DNA of 64,000 nt from Terriglobia bacterium (GCA_020072965.1 JAIQFY010000031.1:44571-108570), one strand, 5' to 3'. Positions 43,327-52,269 are shown, counted from the first letter of the stretch. The notes: generated from the letters alone by a model not told the origin. Made by a program: numbers and translations.

Positions 43327-44190
43327 ATGAACGCATCTGGTTTCTCGCCAGAATCATGTGAAAAAACACGGCGTCATTTCGATGCCTATTTGAATAACGA
43401 AATGCTTCTCGATCCCCGCATGGAAGTTGCAAAACATCTTGAGGGATGTAAAGACTGCTTCGAGGCCCTGGAGAGTCGGACCCGACTGAGAGCCGTTCTT
43501 CGAATTGCTGTGGACCGAGAGGTTGTGCCCGCGGGACTCCGGACAAAGATTCGAAGCCGTTTGCGGGAAACCGAACCTCGAAAAGAGACGATCCCTTTTT
43601 GGAGTCGTTGGATCCTGGTGGCAGCCATGGCTGCTGTGCTTTGCATCGCGGGTGTGGGCGCCTACCGGGCGTGGAACCTGCGCCACCCTGCCAGCCTATC
43701 CCAGCTGACGGCTTCGATTCTAAAGATTGGCTTGGGAGATCACATTCATTGCGCCATCGATTCCCAATTCGCGAAGCGGCACTCCACTCTCGAGGAGATG
43801 TCGCAGCAACTGGGCCCCGAATATTTTGGCCTGGTTTCGCTGGCCAAAGAGAAGGTCCCGGCGGAGTTCGAAATCGTCGTTGCCCATCGATGCTCCTTCA
43901 ACGGTCGCAAATTCGTCCATCTTATTTTGAGGAATCAGGAAGTTGTCCTTTCGCTGGCCATCACAAAGAAGGAAGGAGAGGTCTTCCCTCGTGACGAAGT
44001 GTTGGCCGTTATGAACGCATCGGGCGTCCCCCTTTACAGGACCAACCTTCAGAATATGGAGGTAGCAGGTTTCGAAACACGTGATCATCTGGCCTTTGTC
44101 GTTTCCGGTCTGAGCGAAAAGCGAAACCTTCAGATCGCCTCCAGCCTGGCCCCTGCCTTGCGGGATTTTCTCGCAAAGCTCGAAGGTTAG
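43327..44190 (+). CDS. Transmembrane anti-sigma-like factor with N-terminal zinc finger
   Basis: A 287-residue protein. The cytoplasmic N terminus carries a zf-HC2-type motif, HLEGCKDCFEALESR (with CEKTRRHFDAYLNNE before it), as in zinc anti-sigma factors. One membrane helix lies at about residues 98-117 (WILVAAMAAVLCIAGVGAY). The periplasmic part, about 170 residues, includes DHIHCAIDSQF, HRCSFNGRKFVHLILRNQEVVLSLAI and VPLYRTNLQNMEVAGFETRDHLAFVVSGL. It should hold an ECF sigma factor at the membrane until a periplasmic signal arrives. No sigma gene is adjacent; possible partners in the window (7111, 16448) lie far away. Confidence 0.8.
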   Translation: MNASGFSPESCEKTRRHFDAYLNNEMLLDPRMEVAKHLEGCKDCFEALESRTRLRAVLRIAVDREVVPAGLRTKIRSRLRETEPRKETIPFWSRWILVAAMAAVLCIAGVGAYRAWNLRHPASLSQLTASILKIGLGDHIHCAIDSQFAKRHSTLEEMSQQLGPEYFGLVSLAKEKVPAEFEIVVAHRCSFNGRKFVHLILRNQEVVLSLAITKKEGEVFPRDEVLAVMNASGVPLYRTNLQNMEVAGFETRDHLAFVVSGLSEKRNLQIASSLAPALRDFLAKLEG

Positions 44191-44398
44191 AACCTCAGTG
44201 TTTGAGTCCGTGCACAACGATGCCCGGAATCTCCTCAGGCGATCGTTTCTATTTCGGTTTGCAGTTTTTGGACTGCAGATCAGGAACGCGGGTTATTTCA
44301 ATCCCGATAACACCAGGTAGCAGGTTTGGGTCCCCTCACCTCTTCTATAAACGGATCGCAACCGGATGAAAGGCAGGTCCGTCGGGCCTGGAAAAGAG

Positions 44399-45667
44399 CT
44401 ACTTCGGGATGTACTTCGGGAAGAAAGCACTGATCGCCAATAACACCGTTAATGCGATCATCACCACGCAAGTAACCCACGCAATGATGTTAAAGCCACG
44501 CGTATTGCGGTAGTCCCCCATCAGATCTTTGCGATTGCTCAACCGCAGCATGAAGATCAGAACAAATGGCAGGATGATGCCGTTGGCGACCTGCGAAAGG
44601 AGGATGATCGGGACTTGTTTTTGTTCACTCAACACCAGGACTGCCAGAGCGCCCAGAACAATCAACCCTGTAAACAAGGAATAGAAGGTTGGCGCTTCGT
44701 GAAGGCGCTTGTTAATTCCGGATTCAAATCCCAACCCTTCGCAGACATAGTAGGCAGTCGCCAGGGGGAGAATGCAGGCGGAAAACAAAGAGGCATTACA
44801 CAGGCCGAGCGCGAACAGCGCGGCCGCAGCCCGGCCTGCCAAAGGTCGGAGTGCCAGGGCGGCGTCCCCGGCATTCGAGATCTGTCCCTGCCCGCTGACA
44901 TAGATCGTGGCAGCGCATGCCACTATGATGAAAAAAGCCACGGTGTCAGTAATGATACAACCGATAATGACATCCCACCGGGATTGAACGTAGTTCTTAA
45001 GTTTAGTCCCCTTCTCCACCACCGCCGATTGCAAGTAAAACTGCATCCAGGGCGCAATGGTCGTACCCACCAAACCGATGACCATGTAAAGTGAACTGGA
45101 ATCAAAATGCAGGGAGGGCTTGACGGTGCTGATCATAGCGACCTTCCAATTGGGATGTGCCAGAAAGCCCGAAATGACATAGGCCACATAAAACACACAG
45201 GCTGCCAGGAAGACCTTTTCGACAAACCGGTACGTCCCCTTCACGACCAGCGCCCACACCAACAGAGCGCCCAACGGGACGGCAATATAGCGACTCACAT
45301 GAAAGATCGACATCCCCGAAGCCAGTCCGGCAAATTCGGAAATCGTATTGCCCAAATCGGCCACCAGCAACAAAGCCATCAGGAAGAACGTCGTGCGAAA
45401 TCCGTATTCCTCGCGGATGAGGTCGGCCAATCCCTTGCCGGTGACGATACCCATCCGGGCCACCATTTCCTGAATCACCACTAAAGCCACCGTGATGGGA
45501 ATGAGCGTCCACAACAGCGCATAGCCGAAGTGAGCTCCGGCCACGGAATAGGTGTAGATTCCGCCGGCATCGTTATCGACATTGGCCGTAATGATCCCGG
45601 GGCCCAGCACGGCCAGGAAAATCAATACCGTGCGGCGATAGCGGCGAAAACTTCGCGCGATCATCAT
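44399..45667 (-). CDS. Nramp-family transporter with altered metal site (probable Mg2+ transporter)
   Basis: A 422-residue transporter with the 11-helix Nramp layout. In place of the helix-1 DPGN motif it has NVDNDAGGIYTYS, and in place of the helix-6 MPHN motif it has TTIAPWMQFYLQS, so the metal-coordinating Met is Ala. Such substitutions mark Nramp-related Mg2+ transporters rather than Mn2+/Fe2+ Nramps. The gene follows a MgtE_N-CBS gene by 21 bp on the same strand, which independently points to Mg2+. It resides in the inner membrane. Transport of another large hydrated ion cannot be excluded. Confidence 0.85.
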   Translation of the reverse strand: MMIARSFRRYRRTVLIFLAVLGPGIITANVDNDAGGIYTYSVAGAHFGYALLWTLIPITVALVVIQEMVARMGIVTGKGLADLIREEYGFRTTFFLMALLLVADLGNTISEFAGLASGMSIFHVSRYIAVPLGALLVWALVVKGTYRFVEKVFLAACVFYVAYVISGFLAHPNWKVAMISTVKPSLHFDSSSLYMVIGLVGTTIAPWMQFYLQSAVVEKGTKLKNYVQSRWDVIIGCIITDTVAFFIIVACAATIYVSGQGQISNAGDAALALRPLAGRAAAALFALGLCNASLFSACILPLATAYYVCEGLGFESGINKRLHEAPTFYSLFTGLIVLGALAVLVLSEQKQVPIILLSQVANGIILPFVLIFMLRLSNRKDLMGDYRNTRGFNIIAWVTCVVMIALTVLLAISAFFPKYIPK

Positions 45668-45688
45668 CCTACACCGGCCAATCCATGT

Positions 45689-46930
45689 TTACAGGTTGGT
45701 GATCAAAAGCTCCAGCACATCGTCGGCAGTGACCACTCCCAGGATGCGGCCATTATCATCGACCACGGGAAGGGTCAGGAGATTATACTTGTTGAACAGG
45801 GTCACGACCGCCTTGTCATCGGCGTGAAACGGGACTGAAATGACCGGGTCCGTCGAAAGCCCCTGCAGAGGGGTGTGGGGCTCTGCCAACAAAATCCGCG
45901 CCAGAGGCACAACCCCGGTTAAGGTGGCGTTAGCACCGATCAGGTAGATGGCATGCACCGACTCCATCGACCCATCGAATGCTTTCAAGGCCGCGGCGGC
46001 GGCTTCCACGGTCGCCATCTCCCCCACCACAATGAATTCGGTCGTCATCAATCCGCCTGCGGTGTTTTCCTCGAACCCCAGAAGATTCCGGACTTCCTTG
46101 GCTTCCTCCTTTTCCATATTGGCCAGAACTTGAGCCGAAGTCTCCGGGGCAAGTTCCTGGAGGACGTCGGCCGCTTCATCGGGTGGCATCTCTTCTACGA
46201 TGTCCGCCGCACGGCTGGCAGAGATACTTTCCAGCAGGGCCACTTGCATCCTCGTCGGAATTTCCGAGACAGCTTGAGCCGCGGTTTCGTCATCCAGCGA
46301 TTCGATCACCGACTTCTGCTCGTCACGGCTCAACTCCTCAAGAATGTCAGCCAGGTCCGCTGGATGAAGGTCTGCCAGCCGGCTGTAAGAAATGCGAAGT
46401 CTGATCCGGCGCGAAGGGTCCGGTTCAATCAGGTTTACAAACTCCCAGGGGATCGTCTTCTGTGAAAACAATCCTGCAATCCTGCGGATGGTGTGCTTGG
46501 CAAAAACACCTTGCAGCAATCGGCGAACTGCCGCTTCCCACCCCACGTTGACGGCGACGATATGAAGATCGGTGTATCCGTCGGTGGGCCGAATATCAAA
46601 GTCCACATCATTGACACGAACTACTTTCTGGTCGTTCACATCGATGATTTGCTGGTCGAGGACGTCCTTCTTGATGCGGATCAGATCCTCCTCCGGGGTG
46701 TAGGGACGAAGCTCTTCAATCGGGACCCGGGTCTGAGCCGCGCGAACAGAAATGGAAGGCAGCTGCGCCTGGGCGATGCTCAGCAATTCTTTTTTCGGAC
46801 TTCTGACGAAATACGTCGCCACCTGAAGAGGGTTTTGACTCGGATTAATTCCGAGATCCACCAGCCGGCCGAGGTACTCCCCCCGGGCGTCATAGATCGG
46901 CAGGTTTTCAAGCTCGGTAAAGTAAATCAT
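45689..46930 (-). CDS. Soluble MgtE_N-CBS regulator with N-terminal PRC-barrel-like domains
   Basis: A 413-residue soluble protein. Residues about 1-165 form one or two PRC-barrel-like modules (NLPIYDARGEYLGRLVDLGINP...). They are followed by an MgtE N-terminal superhelix (about 190-285: LHPADLADILEELSRDEQKSVIESLDDETAAQAVSEIPTRMQVALLESI...PPDEAADVLQEL) and a CBS pair (about 290-413: GGLMTTEFIVVGEMATVEAAAAALK ... GVVTADDVLELLITNL). The MgtE membrane domain is missing. In MgtE these cytoplasmic parts sense Mg2+ and gate the channel; here they probably gate the Nramp-like transporter encoded 21 bp downstream. Confidence 0.87.
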   Translation of the reverse strand: MIYFTELENLPIYDARGEYLGRLVDLGINPSQNPLQVATYFVRSPKKELLSIAQAQLPSISVRAAQTRVPIEELRPYTPEEDLIRIKKDVLDQQIIDVNDQKVVRVNDVDFDIRPTDGYTDLHIVAVNVGWEAAVRRLLQGVFAKHTIRRIAGLFSQKTIPWEFVNLIEPDPSRRIRLRISYSRLADLHPADLADILEELSRDEQKSVIESLDDETAAQAVSEIPTRMQVALLESISASRAADIVEEMPPDEAADVLQELAPETSAQVLANMEKEEAKEVRNLLGFEENTAGGLMTTEFIVVGEMATVEAAAAALKAFDGSMESVHAIYLIGANATLTGVVPLARILLAEPHTPLQGLSTDPVISVPFHADDKAVVTLFNKYNLLTLPVVDDNGRILGVVTADDVLELLITNL

Positions 46931-47398
46931 CGAGCACCTCCCAATTCGGGGTCGCAGTCAACACGAGGCGTGGGACGATAAACCACTCCGCCACACCCAT
47001 CGGTTGACCATTGAACAACAATCGGCGCCCCAGGAAATTCCAAGAAAGGCTCCCCGTCCAATCAAATTTCATCAATGCCTTAATAGGGATGTCCCCCTCC
47101 TTTGTCAAGCAGAAACCTAACACCCTGAACGCCCTGATCGAAATATTGGTACCCGGATCCGATGGAAGAGCTCATCGAGCCTTGCGGCGATTCCTGCATT
47201 CATATATGCTCTGATGCCGTTCCGTGCGACTTCGAACCGATGTGTGAAACCGGGTGTTGTTTCCCCTTGTTGTCCGCTGGTCAGTGAAGCGAGGCCCTGA
47301 TCCGCGAGCTTTCAGGTTGAACCTGGAAGGTACTCATGCTACAGGATCGGGGATGCACACGGACCAGACTTCTAATCAAATCATATGGAGGAGTAGAG
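46931..47398. other. Divergent intergenic region
   Basis: About 470 bp between the divergent MgtE_N-CBS and dodecin genes. No gene is supported. I looked for a Mg2+-type riboswitch in the leader of the leftward operon and did not recognise one. Confidence 0.35.
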
Positions 47399-47608
47399 AT
47401 GGCTGATTTCGTGTACAAGCAGATTGAGTTAACCGGTACATCAAAAACAAGCGTTGAGGATGCGGTCCAGAGTGCGATCGCCAAAGCATCCAAGACGGTT
47501 CATCACATTCAGTGGTTCCAGGTCATGGAAATTCGCGGCAGCGTCGAGGCCAACAAGGTCGGCTACTGGCAGGTCATTTTGAAGGTTGGATTCAAGCTCG
47601 AGGATTAG
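47399..47608 (+). CDS. Dodecin (flavin-binding dodecameric protein)
   Basis: A 69-residue protein with the complete dodecin pattern: VYKQIELTGTSKTSVEDAVQSAIAKASKTVHHIQWFQVMEIRGSVEANKVGYWQVILKVGFKLED. The Trp in IQWFQV is the residue that stacks on the flavin. Dodecins form hollow 12-mers that store or buffer flavins in the cytoplasm. GGAGGAGTAGAG gives a near-perfect ribosome-binding site and fixes the start; the 21-codon upstream extension is rejected. The sigma factor gene follows 140 bp later on the same strand. Confidence 0.93.
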   Translation: MADFVYKQIELTGTSKTSVEDAVQSAIAKASKTVHHIQWFQVMEIRGSVEANKVGYWQVILKVGFKLED

Positions 47609-47747
47609 TAATTCCTGGGAGATGCGTGATTCCTTTGAGTTAACCGCTGATTGCGTTCGCTCAATTAATGATCCCGGAGTTCGGTTAACACTTTGCGGAC
47701 CAATTCCGTCTTACCCTTCTGAGAACCTTCAATGGGTAGGTTTAGTT

Positions 47748-48332
47748 GTGGAAACAATTCTTGAACTTCAGAACGGGATCGGGCAACATCGGCTCGTGTT
47801 TACTCCTTCCGTGATTGAGATTTCCGACGATGCGATCTTAGCCCACGCCGCCCGCGAAGGGGATCGCGTCGCGTTTGGGCGCCTCTATGAGCGCTACTCG
47901 CGGATGATTCACGGGATACTTTTGGCAAGGATCCCGCGTCCGGATGTCGACGATCTCACGCATGACGTTTTCTTGACGGCGTTGAGGCAAATCCACACCT
48001 TGCGGAAGTCGTCCGCCTTTGGTGGATGGCTGGCCATGATTGCACGCAACCGGGCCACCGATTATCACCGCAGCACTCCGGAGGTCACCGAGCTCACTGA
48101 AGATTTCCCCGGGGAAGACTCGCCGCAGGCGGAAGCCATCCTGATTCTCGAAAAGATCCGGTCACTGCCGGAAGCCTACCGTGAAACGCTGATCCTTCGA
48201 CTGGTGGAAGGAATGACCGGTCCGGAAATTGCTGAACGAACCGGCCTGACCGCTGCTTCGGTGCGCGTCAATTTGCACCGCGGCATGAAGCAGCTTCGCG
48301 AGAAGCTTGAAAGGAGGAACGTTCATGAGTGA
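47748..48332 (+). CDS. ECF-type sigma factor paired with a FecR-domain protein
   Basis: About 194 residues. Region 2 begins ISDDAILAHAAREGDRVAFGRLYERYSRMIHGILLARIPRPDVDDLTHDVFLTALRQIHTL, and region 4 is LPEAYRETLILRLVEGMTGPEIAERTGLTAASVRVNLHRGMKQLREKL. The open frame reaches back into the dodecin gene (TTG at 47586), but GGTAGG seven bases before the GTG at 47748 makes that a better start; another GTG at 47796 is possible. The gene overlaps the next one by eight bases, so it and the FecR-domain protein form a sigma/anti-sigma pair. Confidence 0.85.
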   Translation: METILELQNGIGQHRLVFTPSVIEISDDAILAHAAREGDRVAFGRLYERYSRMIHGILLARIPRPDVDDLTHDVFLTALRQIHTLRKSSAFGGWLAMIARNRATDYHRSTPEVTELTEDFPGEDSPQAEAILILEKIRSLPEAYRETLILRLVEGMTGPEIAERTGLTAASVRVNLHRGMKQLREKLERRNVHE

Positions 48333-49347
48333 CGATTATCTCTGGGATCGCAAGGGCGAGCCGGATCCCGAGGTGCAACGCCTGGAACGCCTCCTAAGCC
48401 AGTTGCGATCCGACCCACCGATGCCGGAAATGCAAACGATTGGGTCGGTATCCTATCGGACCCGATTCTGGTCACTGTGGCGGCCGTTGGTCGCCATTGC
48501 CGCCATGGTGGTGCTCGTGGCGGGCGTCTGGGAAGTGTTTCAACGTTTCAAACCGGGTTGGGATGTGGCCAGCCTTCAAGGATCACCGAGGATTGGTTCC
48601 AGTCGAATGGGGGAAGAGGGTCGTCTCACCGTCGGCCAGTGGCTGGAAACCGACGCCACTTCCCGGGCCATCCTCAGCATCGGCAAGATCGGCCAAGTCG
48701 AGATAGAACCCAATACCCGGGTGCGGCTGATGAAGGCGCGGGCGACGGAGCACCGTATCGCGCTGGCCCGGGGTACCATGCACGCCACCATATGGGCGCC
48801 TCCCCGGCTCTTCTTCGTCGATACGCCTTCGGCAACTGCCGTGGATCTCGGGTGCGCCTATACACTCACAGTTGATGATACCGGCTCCGGCCTGTTGCAT
48901 GTGACGCATGGTTGGGTTGCATTTGATTTCCATGGTCATGAGTCCTTCGCCCCGGAGGGCGCGCTTTGTGCGACGCGGCCCGGTGTGGGCCCCGGGACTC
49001 CCTATTTTGAAGACAGCTCGGCGTCGTTCCAGCGCGCCCTGACCCAAGTGGACTTCGAACCCCGGGCCGCCGCTAATTATAAAATGGCCTTGGATACTGT
49101 TCTCTCAGAAGCACGTGTCCGTGATGCCCTGACGCTCTGGCATCTGATCGCACGCGTCGATGCGAGGGAACGTGGTCCTGTGTACGAGCGGATGGCAGAG
49201 CTCGTCCCTTCGCCGCCGGGAGTCACGCGCGATGGTATTCTGCGGCTCGACCAAGACATGCTCGATCTGTGGTGGGATCGGCTCGGACTGGGCGATACGC
49301 TGTGGTGGCGATTCTGGAAAGGCAAGTGGCCGGAACAGGGGAAGTAA
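48325..49347 (+). CDS. FecR-domain transmembrane anti-sigma factor
   Basis: A 340-residue protein. A short cytoplasmic N terminus with RLERLLSQLRSDPP is followed by one membrane helix (WSLWRPLVAIAAMVVLVAGVWEVF, about 50-73) and a periplasmic FecR-like domain (about 85-215: GRLTVGQWLETDATSRAILSIGKIGQVEIEPNTRVRLM...VDTPSATAVDLGCAYTLTVDDTGSGLLHVTHGWVAF). The C-terminal 100 residues are alpha-helical and family-specific. It should bind the upstream ECF factor and release it on a periplasmic cue. AAAGGAGG before the ATG at 48325 is ideal. No TonB receptor gene follows, unlike iron-uptake FecR operons. Confidence 0.85.
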   Translation: MSDDYLWDRKGEPDPEVQRLERLLSQLRSDPPMPEMQTIGSVSYRTRFWSLWRPLVAIAAMVVLVAGVWEVFQRFKPGWDVASLQGSPRIGSSRMGEEGRLTVGQWLETDATSRAILSIGKIGQVEIEPNTRVRLMKARATEHRIALARGTMHATIWAPPRLFFVDTPSATAVDLGCAYTLTVDDTGSGLLHVTHGWVAFDFHGHESFAPEGALCATRPGVGPGTPYFEDSSASFQRALTQVDFEPRAAANYKMALDTVLSEARVRDALTLWHLIARVDARERGPVYERMAELVPSPPGVTRDGILRLDQDMLDLWWDRLGLGDTLWWRFWKGKWPEQGK

Positions 49348-49483
49348 ATCTGCGTCGGAGGGATGGCGGAGACATGGTGGTCATAACGTTGTCTGCGATC
49401 ATAAACCTCGATCCCCTAATCGGTAATGGATGCGTCGTCAGGTACGTAAATTCCCTTCACCTAAGGGGGCTGATCCAGCACCC

Positions 49484-49530
49484 ATGCCCTGAAAGGGCAA
49501 TCTTCAAGAGCCCAGGGCAGCGCCCTGGGG
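49484..49530 (+). repeat. REP element, left copy
   Basis: Two adjacent palindromes, TGCCCTGAAAGGGCA and CCCAGGGCAGCGCCCTGGG, are joined by ATCTTCAAGAG. The same pair occurs in inverted orientation at 49989-50034, on the other side of the RAYT remnant. Confidence 0.7.
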
Positions 49531-49633
49531 CGACACCTTCCATGGACCACCCGAACCCGCCTCGGCCGATTCTCCAAATTTCCCAGTGAGGGGAGACCAT
49601 TCGGGGACCAGGGAGGTGATGGCTGAAGGCACC

Positions 49634-49935
49634 TCAGTCCCACAAATAGCGGTCATCGTAGTTGACCCCGTTCTTCTTAAGGATTCGTCGAAATTCCTCC
49701 TCACACGTGATCCGCCGATGATGTTGCTCCGGGTTTCGAATATAGCGTCAAACGGCCGCCACTTGCGAGGGGCTCACCGAGAACGCCCCGTACGCGCTTT
49801 GCCAATGAAACTTGGCATAGGCGCCGCCTTTCGTCTTGCTCCATTTCGAAGAGGCCTTCTTGACGCCCTCGATCAGTCCGGCGACCGGGAGCGTCTTCGA
49901 AGGCGAACATTGGGCATGGATATGACCGGCCCCGT
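49634..49935 (-). pseudogene. REP-associated tyrosine transposase (RAYT) remnant
   Basis: On the minus strand the frame reads GHIHAQCSPSKTLPVAGLIEGVKKASSKWSKTKG and ends FHWQSAYGAFSVSPSQVAAV, then meets an in-frame TGA at about 49750 where the family has Arg. It then continues RYIRNPEQHHRRITCEEEFRRILKKNGVNYDDRYLWD to a TGA at 49634. This is the C-terminal two thirds of an IS200-like RAYT, including the HxH (HIH) catalytic motif. The N-terminal part is missing, replaced by REP sequence, so the gene is dead by truncation and nonsense mutation. It lies between inverted REP copies, the normal arrangement of a REP-RAYT unit. Confidence 0.8.
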
Positions 49936-49945
49936 CACCACACGA

Positions 49946-50034
49946 TTGCCCTTGCAGGGCAACTAAGAAATATATAATGACGATCGGTCCCAGGGCGATG
50001 CCCTGGGCTTTTGAAGAGTGCCCTTGCAGGGCAC
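49946..50034 (-). repeat. REP elements, right copies
   Basis: TGCCCTTGCAGGGCA occurs at 49947-49961 and again at about 50019-50033, with CCCAGGGCGATGCCCTGGG (49989-50007) and CTTTTGAAGAG between. The 49989-50034 block is the inverted counterpart of 49484-49530. Confidence 0.7.
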
Positions 50035-50397
50035 GAGGACACGCACTCCCTTCCCGACTCACACAACTTCCGGATGTCCCATTTTTCTTCACTTCTGTTG
50101 AAGATCGCTTGACGTGGTGCGTTAACACCCATCCTAACCTCACCGTCTTTCCAGGTGACAGACAAACTCAGATAGCATGCTGGTCGTTCTGTTCCGGACG
50201 GCCGCAGAAGATATGAAATGGGGGATGACCCGTGAATAGCTCAGGGCCACATCAATCCATCACCCAAAGACCTCTGAAGAAAGAAGGGACGATCACCGAC
50301 TTAGAAAGACCTTCAAACTTTATGAGAGCAGGGCGTCTGTCTTTAATTTCAGTCCCCATCGAGTCCAAAATCCCAAACCAGATTGGAGATCATCACC

Positions 50398-51087
50398 ATG
50401 ACCAATAAATTGCTTCGTTCCCTTCTGCTCAGTTTCATTCTTGCCAGCACCATGATGGCGTGGGCCCAAATCGCCTGGGCCGGACCGCCCCTGGTCTGCT
50501 GGCCCTTTGACATCGGAAACGCGAAATCCCTTCCCTGGGGAGGGAGTGGCTGGCACGCCACGAACTCCGACTATGATATCCATCGGCTCGTTGACGATAC
50601 CCTGGCGCTCCTCTCTGCGGATGCGCCAGTCCTTGTTCGTATGGAGACCTTGCGTCGAGCCACCGTATATGCGATGAAAGATTCGCTGATTGGCAACCAG
50701 CTGTACTCCCGCCTTGCTGCTCGCGCACAGGACGTTCACCAGAAGGGGAATTCGGAGGCACTCGCTCTTTTCGACGCCGGGTATCTGGCGGAGAGTCTCA
50801 AACAAGCGAATGTTTTCTCCACAGATCAGAAATTCGCCTCCAACCCTGGAGGCTACTCATCAGTTTTGAAAGCCATCGCCCTGCGCGGCAATGATCCTGA
50901 GATGGAATTTGCGGCAGCCCTCATCAGCATCGAACCCCGGCGCAGCGATCACCCGGAACATCTCCAGAAAGCCGTGGCGGGGGCATCGGAGAACTCCCAG
51001 CTGGCCCGCAATCTGGTCGGGCATTTTGGAGGCCAGGGCAAGACCTTCGCTGAATTGCGCTCGAATGTTCTTTCCGCGAAGAAATAA
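50398..51087 (+). CDS. Secreted protein of unknown function
   Basis: A 229-residue protein with a Sec signal peptide (MTNKLLRSLLLSFILASTMMAWAQIAWA). The mature part starts GPPLVCWPFDIGNAKSLPWGGSGWHATNSDYDIHRLVDDTLALLSADAPVLVRMETLRRATVYAM and continues as helical repeats (LYSRLAARAQDVHQKGNSEALALFDAGYLAESLKQAN, and GNDPEMEFAAALISIEP). The pattern suggests a small alpha-solenoid. I do not recognise a named family. GGAG lies nine bases before the ATG; the frame opens five codons earlier at a TTG. It stands alone. Confidence 0.7.
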   Translation: MTNKLLRSLLLSFILASTMMAWAQIAWAGPPLVCWPFDIGNAKSLPWGGSGWHATNSDYDIHRLVDDTLALLSADAPVLVRMETLRRATVYAMKDSLIGNQLYSRLAARAQDVHQKGNSEALALFDAGYLAESLKQANVFSTDQKFASNPGGYSSVLKAIALRGNDPEMEFAAALISIEPRRSDHPEHLQKAVAGASENSQLARNLVGHFGGQGKTFAELRSNVLSAKK

Positions 51088-51232
51088 TCCGACCGGGTCC
51101 GGTCAATTGATGATCAAGGTGCTTTTACCGCCGAGGCACCGAGAATATCAAGACAGCACTTTTGAAACCGGGTGCCGTTATAGTAAAGTGGTGGCAGAGC
51201 GCAAGATTGAATTCTGCCTCCAGGGATGAGCG

Positions 51233-51457
51233 ATGGACTTTATTAGAAGCGGCGAGATCAAGACGGGCGATGGCCGGAACCCCAGTCACATCGTGTTACG
51301 GGAAGTCAAGAAAGGAACCTACGCGACCCACATCCATGTTCTGCCCCCGGATGGAGAACCGTTCTTCATCCTGGGGCGGTACTTCTTCAAGTTGGATGAG
51401 GCGGTCGCCGATTTTGTGCAGCGTGATTTGGAATTGAATGGGCCGCATGAGACTTAA
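51233..51457 (+). CDS. Small protein of unknown function
   Basis: A 74-residue protein, MDFIRSGEIKTGDGRNPSHIVLREVKKGTYATHIHVLPPDGEPFFILGRYFFKLDEAVADFVQRDLELNG. The alternation of short strands and one terminal helix looks like a real small folded domain, and codon usage is like the neighbours. There is no signal peptide. I do not recognise the family. A GTAGGGGCG-type palindrome follows about 50 bp after the stop and may mark the transcript end. Confidence 0.5.
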   Translation: MDFIRSGEIKTGDGRNPSHIVLREVKKGTYATHIHVLPPDGEPFFILGRYFFKLDEAVADFVQRDLELNGPHET

Positions 51458-51505
51458 GACAAACGTTGGAAATGGAGTTACAAGGGGTAATTGCGGAATC
51501 TTTCA

Positions 51506-51533
51506 GTAGGGGCGCATAGCTTTGCGCCCCTAC
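51506..51533. repeat. GTAGGGGCGCA palindrome
   Basis: GTAGGGGCGCA and TGCGCCCCTAC flank a short loop of about six bases. GTAGGGGCG palindromes are a common dispersed class; related arms occur at 27652-27682. Confidence 0.65.
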
Positions 51534-51729
51534 GTTTCTAGTTCGGCTCCCTCCACGAATTCTTCTCCACCCGCAACAACTGTCACATGGCACAGTTTTT
51601 GTATCCGTCCCCGCAACAACTCAAGCACACATTGAATCGCGACCTGCCACCCGGTGAACCGGTTAACAGTCGCCCCCTTCTGTGCGTCTACTCGGGTGAC
51701 CCAAGCCCTCAGCGAAGGGAGATGAGTTC

Positions 51730-52239
51730 ATGAACAGACTGATGAAGTGGGCAAGCATCGCGACGATTATGCTCCTTGCCGGTCTGCAGTTCGTCCGACC
51801 CGAAAGAACCAACCCCCCCATTGATGCGACCAAGACGGTGGAGGCCTACGTTCAAATGCCCGTCGAGGTCTCCTCGATCGTGGGCCGGGCCTGCCAGGAT
51901 TGCCATTCGCACAAAACCCATTGGCCCTGGTACAGCAATACCGCCCCGGTTTCCTGGTTCGTTATCGACCATGTCAACCACGCCCGAAAGCACCTGAATT
52001 TTTCAAATTGGAATCATGCAGACCGCCATGGACCACCGCTCGGAACAGCCCAGCAGCTCGATAAGATCTGCAAAGAAGTATCCGGCGGGGGGATGCCACT
52101 GGGCTCATACCTGCTGCTCCATCCTGAGGCCAGAATTTCCCCCAGAGATGCGCAAGTGATTTGTGAGTGGTCCCGATTGGAACAGCAACGTCTTGCTTCC
52201 ACTCAGGAAGAGGGATTGGGCTCCTCTGCGAGGCCGTGA
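51730..52239 (+). CDS. Haem-binding domain (Haem_bd-type) c-type cytochrome
   Basis: A 169-residue exported protein. The N-terminal helix (WASIATIMLLAGLQFV) is a signal or anchor. A single haem c site, CQDCH, lies in VGRACQDCHSHKTHWPWYSNTAPVSWFVIDHVNHARKHLNFSNW, the hallmark of the Haem_bd family. Later, GGGMPLGSYLLLHPEARISPRDAQVICEW is also typical, with Met or His as possible sixth ligand. It is probably a periplasmic electron carrier of unknown partner. GGGAGATGAGTTC precedes the ATG. Confidence 0.87.
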   Translation: MNRLMKWASIATIMLLAGLQFVRPERTNPPIDATKTVEAYVQMPVEVSSIVGRACQDCHSHKTHWPWYSNTAPVSWFVIDHVNHARKHLNFSNWNHADRHGPPLGTAQQLDKICKEVSGGGMPLGSYLLLHPEARISPRDAQVICEWSRLEQQRLASTQEEGLGSSARP

Positions 52240-52269
52240 CAGAGCGGAAACGAACTTATGCGTGAACGC

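Larger units (their letters stand above)
49348..50397. other. Long intergenic stretch with a decayed RAYT/REP unit
   Basis: This 1.05-kb region holds the REP elements at 49484-49530 and 49946-50034, the RAYT pseudogene between them, and then about 360 bp (50035-50397) in which I see nothing beyond the leader of the next gene. Confidence 0.6.

Noticed and set aside
46931..47398. Mg2+ riboswitch upstream of the MgtE_N-CBS gene
   Set aside because: Looked for because of the Mg2+ context, but I could not recognise any conserved riboswitch core.
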